Assembly: GCA_039545295.1 (NCBI GenBank)
Contig: BCIK01000022.1
Location: forward strand, 124,001-188,000
Direction: 5' to 3'
DNA: 64,000 nucleotides
From: Udeniomyces pyricola
Lineage: Eukaryota; Basidiomycota; Tremellomycetes; Cystofilobasidiales; Mrakiaceae
This document shows, piece by piece, positions 61,454-64,000 of this stretch (its first letter is position 1; the number at the start of each line of letters is the position of its first letter). The notes under the pieces are model-generated. The model was not told where the DNA came from. It ran no database searches and saw nothing but the letters and a program-made list of their open reading frames with translations. Made by a program: the position numbers and the translations under genes.

Positions 61454-64000
61454 ATGGCTCCATCCCCTTCCACCCCGCCATCAGCGCGATCCGCCAAGAG
61501 CCCAAGTCGAGCTTACCGTTTGCCCAAGATCTCTAAAGCTGCCTACGCCAACACGTCTGCCCTCCTCCGCTTTACCATCCTCGCCACCATTTCCGCAGCG
61601 GCCGTCAGCAGTCGACTCTTCGCTGTCATCCGACACGAGAGTATCATCCATGAGTTGTTAGTTTCATTTGAATGATTAGCTTTCATCTATCTATCGCTCG
61701 ACATGTTTGAACCTTGAGTTCCCGCATAGAGTTCATCAACATGAATGGAAAGCGACGAGAAGCGCCGTCTGGCAAGGAAACCGTGCTTTTTCTCCAGCCA
61801 GGGTCCACGAGTCCCATGGTGTGCTACAGGCCAATCAACTGACACCTACCCTTACTTGCCTTGGAACAATCAATTCGTGAACAGTGATCCTTGGTTCAAC
61901 TTGTAAGTCTAGCGAAGATGGCTTGCATGAATTCACCATCGCAACACAGCTTCATCGCTCATCATCTCCCACATCCCTCCGGTCTGTTCCTCCTCAACTC
62001 GACTTGCTCTGCTTCTCTGTGATGCTCCTTCCTTCTCAGCCGAGCTTCCAAAGTCCTCGTCAACGATGGCTTTTACGTGAGAAAAACAATCTTCTCTTCG
62101 CGTTCTTTCTCAATGGCTCGAGCTCGAGTGTGCATGGACTCATCGATCATCTCGCTCGCTCCGTTTCACATTTCATCGCCCAATCCTTTGTCTTCTTTCG
62201 TCATTGCCCGTCGTTCCCATCTGCAGGAATTCTGGAACTGGTTCGATCCGACCGCATGGTATCCACTCGGTCGAGTCGTCGGCGGGACAGTCTACCCAGG
62301 TCTGATGGCAACTTCAGGCGTTATCTGGAACTTTTTGCGTCTCATCAACATCCCGGTCGATATTCGGAACGTCTGCGTCATGTTGGCACCGGCGTTCAGC
62401 GGACTGACCGCTTGGGCTACCTACTTGTACGTCGCGTCGCCCCAGATGCTCCAACTCGAGGAGCTGAAGCATGTCGTACAATCAAGCATTGATCTAGATG
62501 GATGATTTCTCATGACACAGGTTCACTAACGAGCTCACCAAGCCGGGAAGTTACTCGGCCGGACTCTTGGCCGCCGCCTTCATTGGTATCGCGCCCGGTA
62601 AGAATTCCGTCTCATCATTCTACTCTATCGATCCCAACCGAGTTCTTCTAGGACACGAGCTGTGCCATTCTAAACTGAACTGTTATCACGCATTCTTAGG
62701 GTACATCTCGCGATCTGTCGCTGGCTCATACGATAACGAGGCCATTGCTATCTTCCTCCTCATGTTCACCTTCTACCTCTGGATCCGAGCCCTCAAGGAG
62801 GGATCTGCCTTTTGGGGAACCATCGCAGCTTTGTTTTATGGATACATGGTTGCCGCTTGGGGAGGTTATGTCTTCATCACGAACAGTGGGTAATTCGTCT
62901 CTGCTTCGATGGTTCGACCAGAATCCTGCGCCAGCAAAGCTAAAAGATTCGTACCGTCGCTTTCCTTTTATTATTCTGGCAACAGTGCTTCCTCTGCACG
63001 CGTTTGTTCTTGTGTTGATGGGTCGTTTCAACAACCGTCTTTACATCGCCTACTCGTCTTGGTACTTGATCGGGACCCTTGCGAGCATGCAGGTGCCGTT
63101 TGTTGGGTTCCTTCCGCTCAAGACTTCGGAGCACATGGCCGCCCTCGGTGCGTGGTCAAAGCGTTTAGATGTAGTCTTGATCTCAAGGAATTTGCTCGGT
63201 CGGCGGACTTATCATCTTTTCATTTTCTCCTCTTCTTCGTGTCTACCCATCACAGGTGTCTTTGGCCTGCTTCAGCTCGTGGCGTTTGTCCAGATCGTGC
63301 GATCGCATCTCCCGGCCAAACAATTCCAGACCCTCCTCACTGTCTTTGTTGTCGCCGTTTTTGCTCTTGCGTTTGCGGCCCTCGTCGCTCTGACGATGAG
63401 TGGGACTATTGCCCCTTGGACGGGTCGATTCTACTCGCTTTGGGATACAGGCTATGCCAAAATTCATAGTGCGTTGACACACGCGAAAGCTGATGTTTGA
63501 TAGAAAGCCATAGAATAAACTGTTACTGACCACGTCATGCTCTTTCGACACGCTTTCCATGATTCTGATCCCCATTAGTTCCCATCATCGCCTCTGTCTC
63601 GGAGCACCAGCCGACAGCATGGCCCTCGTTCTTCTTTGACCTCGAAATGCTCATCTTCATCTTCCCTGCCGGCGTTTTCCTGTGCTTCCAAGAGCTTACC
63701 GACGGACACGTGTTCATCATCATCTACGCCGCCCTGGCGAGTTACTTTGCAGGTGTAATGGTTCGATTGGTAAGCGTTGGAGGATTTTTAATCTGCTTCT
63801 TCTGAGTGGTTGACCTTTGGTGTGGCGAATGTTGCAACGCTGATACTTATCTCGATCGCTTGGACTCTTTCCTGTCTCTTAGATGCTCACTCTCACTCCC
63901 GTCGTCTGTGTCGCGTCCGCCCTTGCCGTGACTTCGCTCTTCGAAACATACATGAGCCCTTACACGCCAGAGCCCGAAAAGGCCGCCTTGACGGAATCCG
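61454..64000 (+). CDS. STT3: Oligosaccharyltransferase catalytic subunit STT3 (cut by right edge)
   Basis: Transfers the lipid-linked glycan to Asn in N-glycosylation; ER membrane. Ten exons are visible: 61454-61656, 61885-61902 (18 nt), 62040-62076, 62227-62426, 62521-62597, 62700-62885, 62986-63147, 63256-63468, 63579-63769 and from 63883 to the edge. The N-terminus is basic, then a membrane helix and IHEFDPWFNF with the metal-binding Asp. Next are [89 protein letters not shown] (the conserved Glu loop) and FETYMSP. Multiple membrane helices agree with the family. The WWDYG motif lies beyond the window. Confidence 0.95.

Overview
This window comes from a fungal nuclear genome, most likely a basidiomycete yeast or yeast-like fungus. 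Genes are split by many short introns (about 50-250 nt) with GT donors such as GTACGT, GTGAGT and GTAAGT. Several exons are only 12-18 nt long, genes are compact and on both strands, and the protein set is housekeeping. The class within Basidiomycota cannot be fixed from sequence alone. Reading frames were joined by hand across introns; nearly every join given below keeps the frame and restores conserved family motifs.

Left part (1-13.1 kb): the 5' end of lysyl-tRNA synthetase KRS1 (minus, cut by the left edge), proteasome alpha-2 PRE8 (minus), DNA polymerase kappa (plus, divergent from PRE8) and the AP-3 adaptor delta subunit APL5 (plus). A 1.5-kb gap between the last two holds a C-tract with an undetermined base and one copy of a dispersed repeat.

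Middle-left part (13.1-20.3 kb): a gene-poor, repeat-rich block. It has CTGT microsatellites, 15-bp and 32-bp minisatellites, about 1.8 kb of almost pure purine repeats and a 315-base assembly gap inside a GAGAGT array. It also holds one possible Ser-rich gene, an isolated exon that may be a mobile-element remnant, and a tiny gene of four exons (55 aa). Finally there is a near-perfect 167-bp inverted repeat that encloses a 57-aa ORF, with a second copy of the dispersed repeat next to it.

Right part (20.5-64 kb): a dense run of genes. NOP12 (ribosome biogenesis), a 22-exon chitin synthase (minus), mitochondrial ribosomal protein uS8m (minus), a helical-repeat/MYND-finger protein (plus), a PHO80-like cyclin (plus), APC4 (plus), a BRI3-like PPxY membrane protein (minus), adenylosuccinate lyase ADE13 (minus), mitochondrial RNA polymerase RPO41 (plus), an NTF2-like protein (plus), the DEAH helicase PRP43 (plus) and oligosaccharyltransferase STT3 (plus, cut by the right edge).

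The genes do not form one pathway. Themes are translation and ribosome assembly (KRS1, NOP12, PRP43, uS8m), mitochondrial gene expression (RPO41, uS8m, a probable mitochondrial KRS1 isoform), protein turnover (PRE8, APC4), and secretion and cell wall (APL5, STT3, chitin synthase). The points most worth checking are the hairpin locus at 19.5-20.0 kb, the dual start of KRS1, the altered catalytic motif and GC-AG intron of polymerase kappa, and the recurrent microexons.
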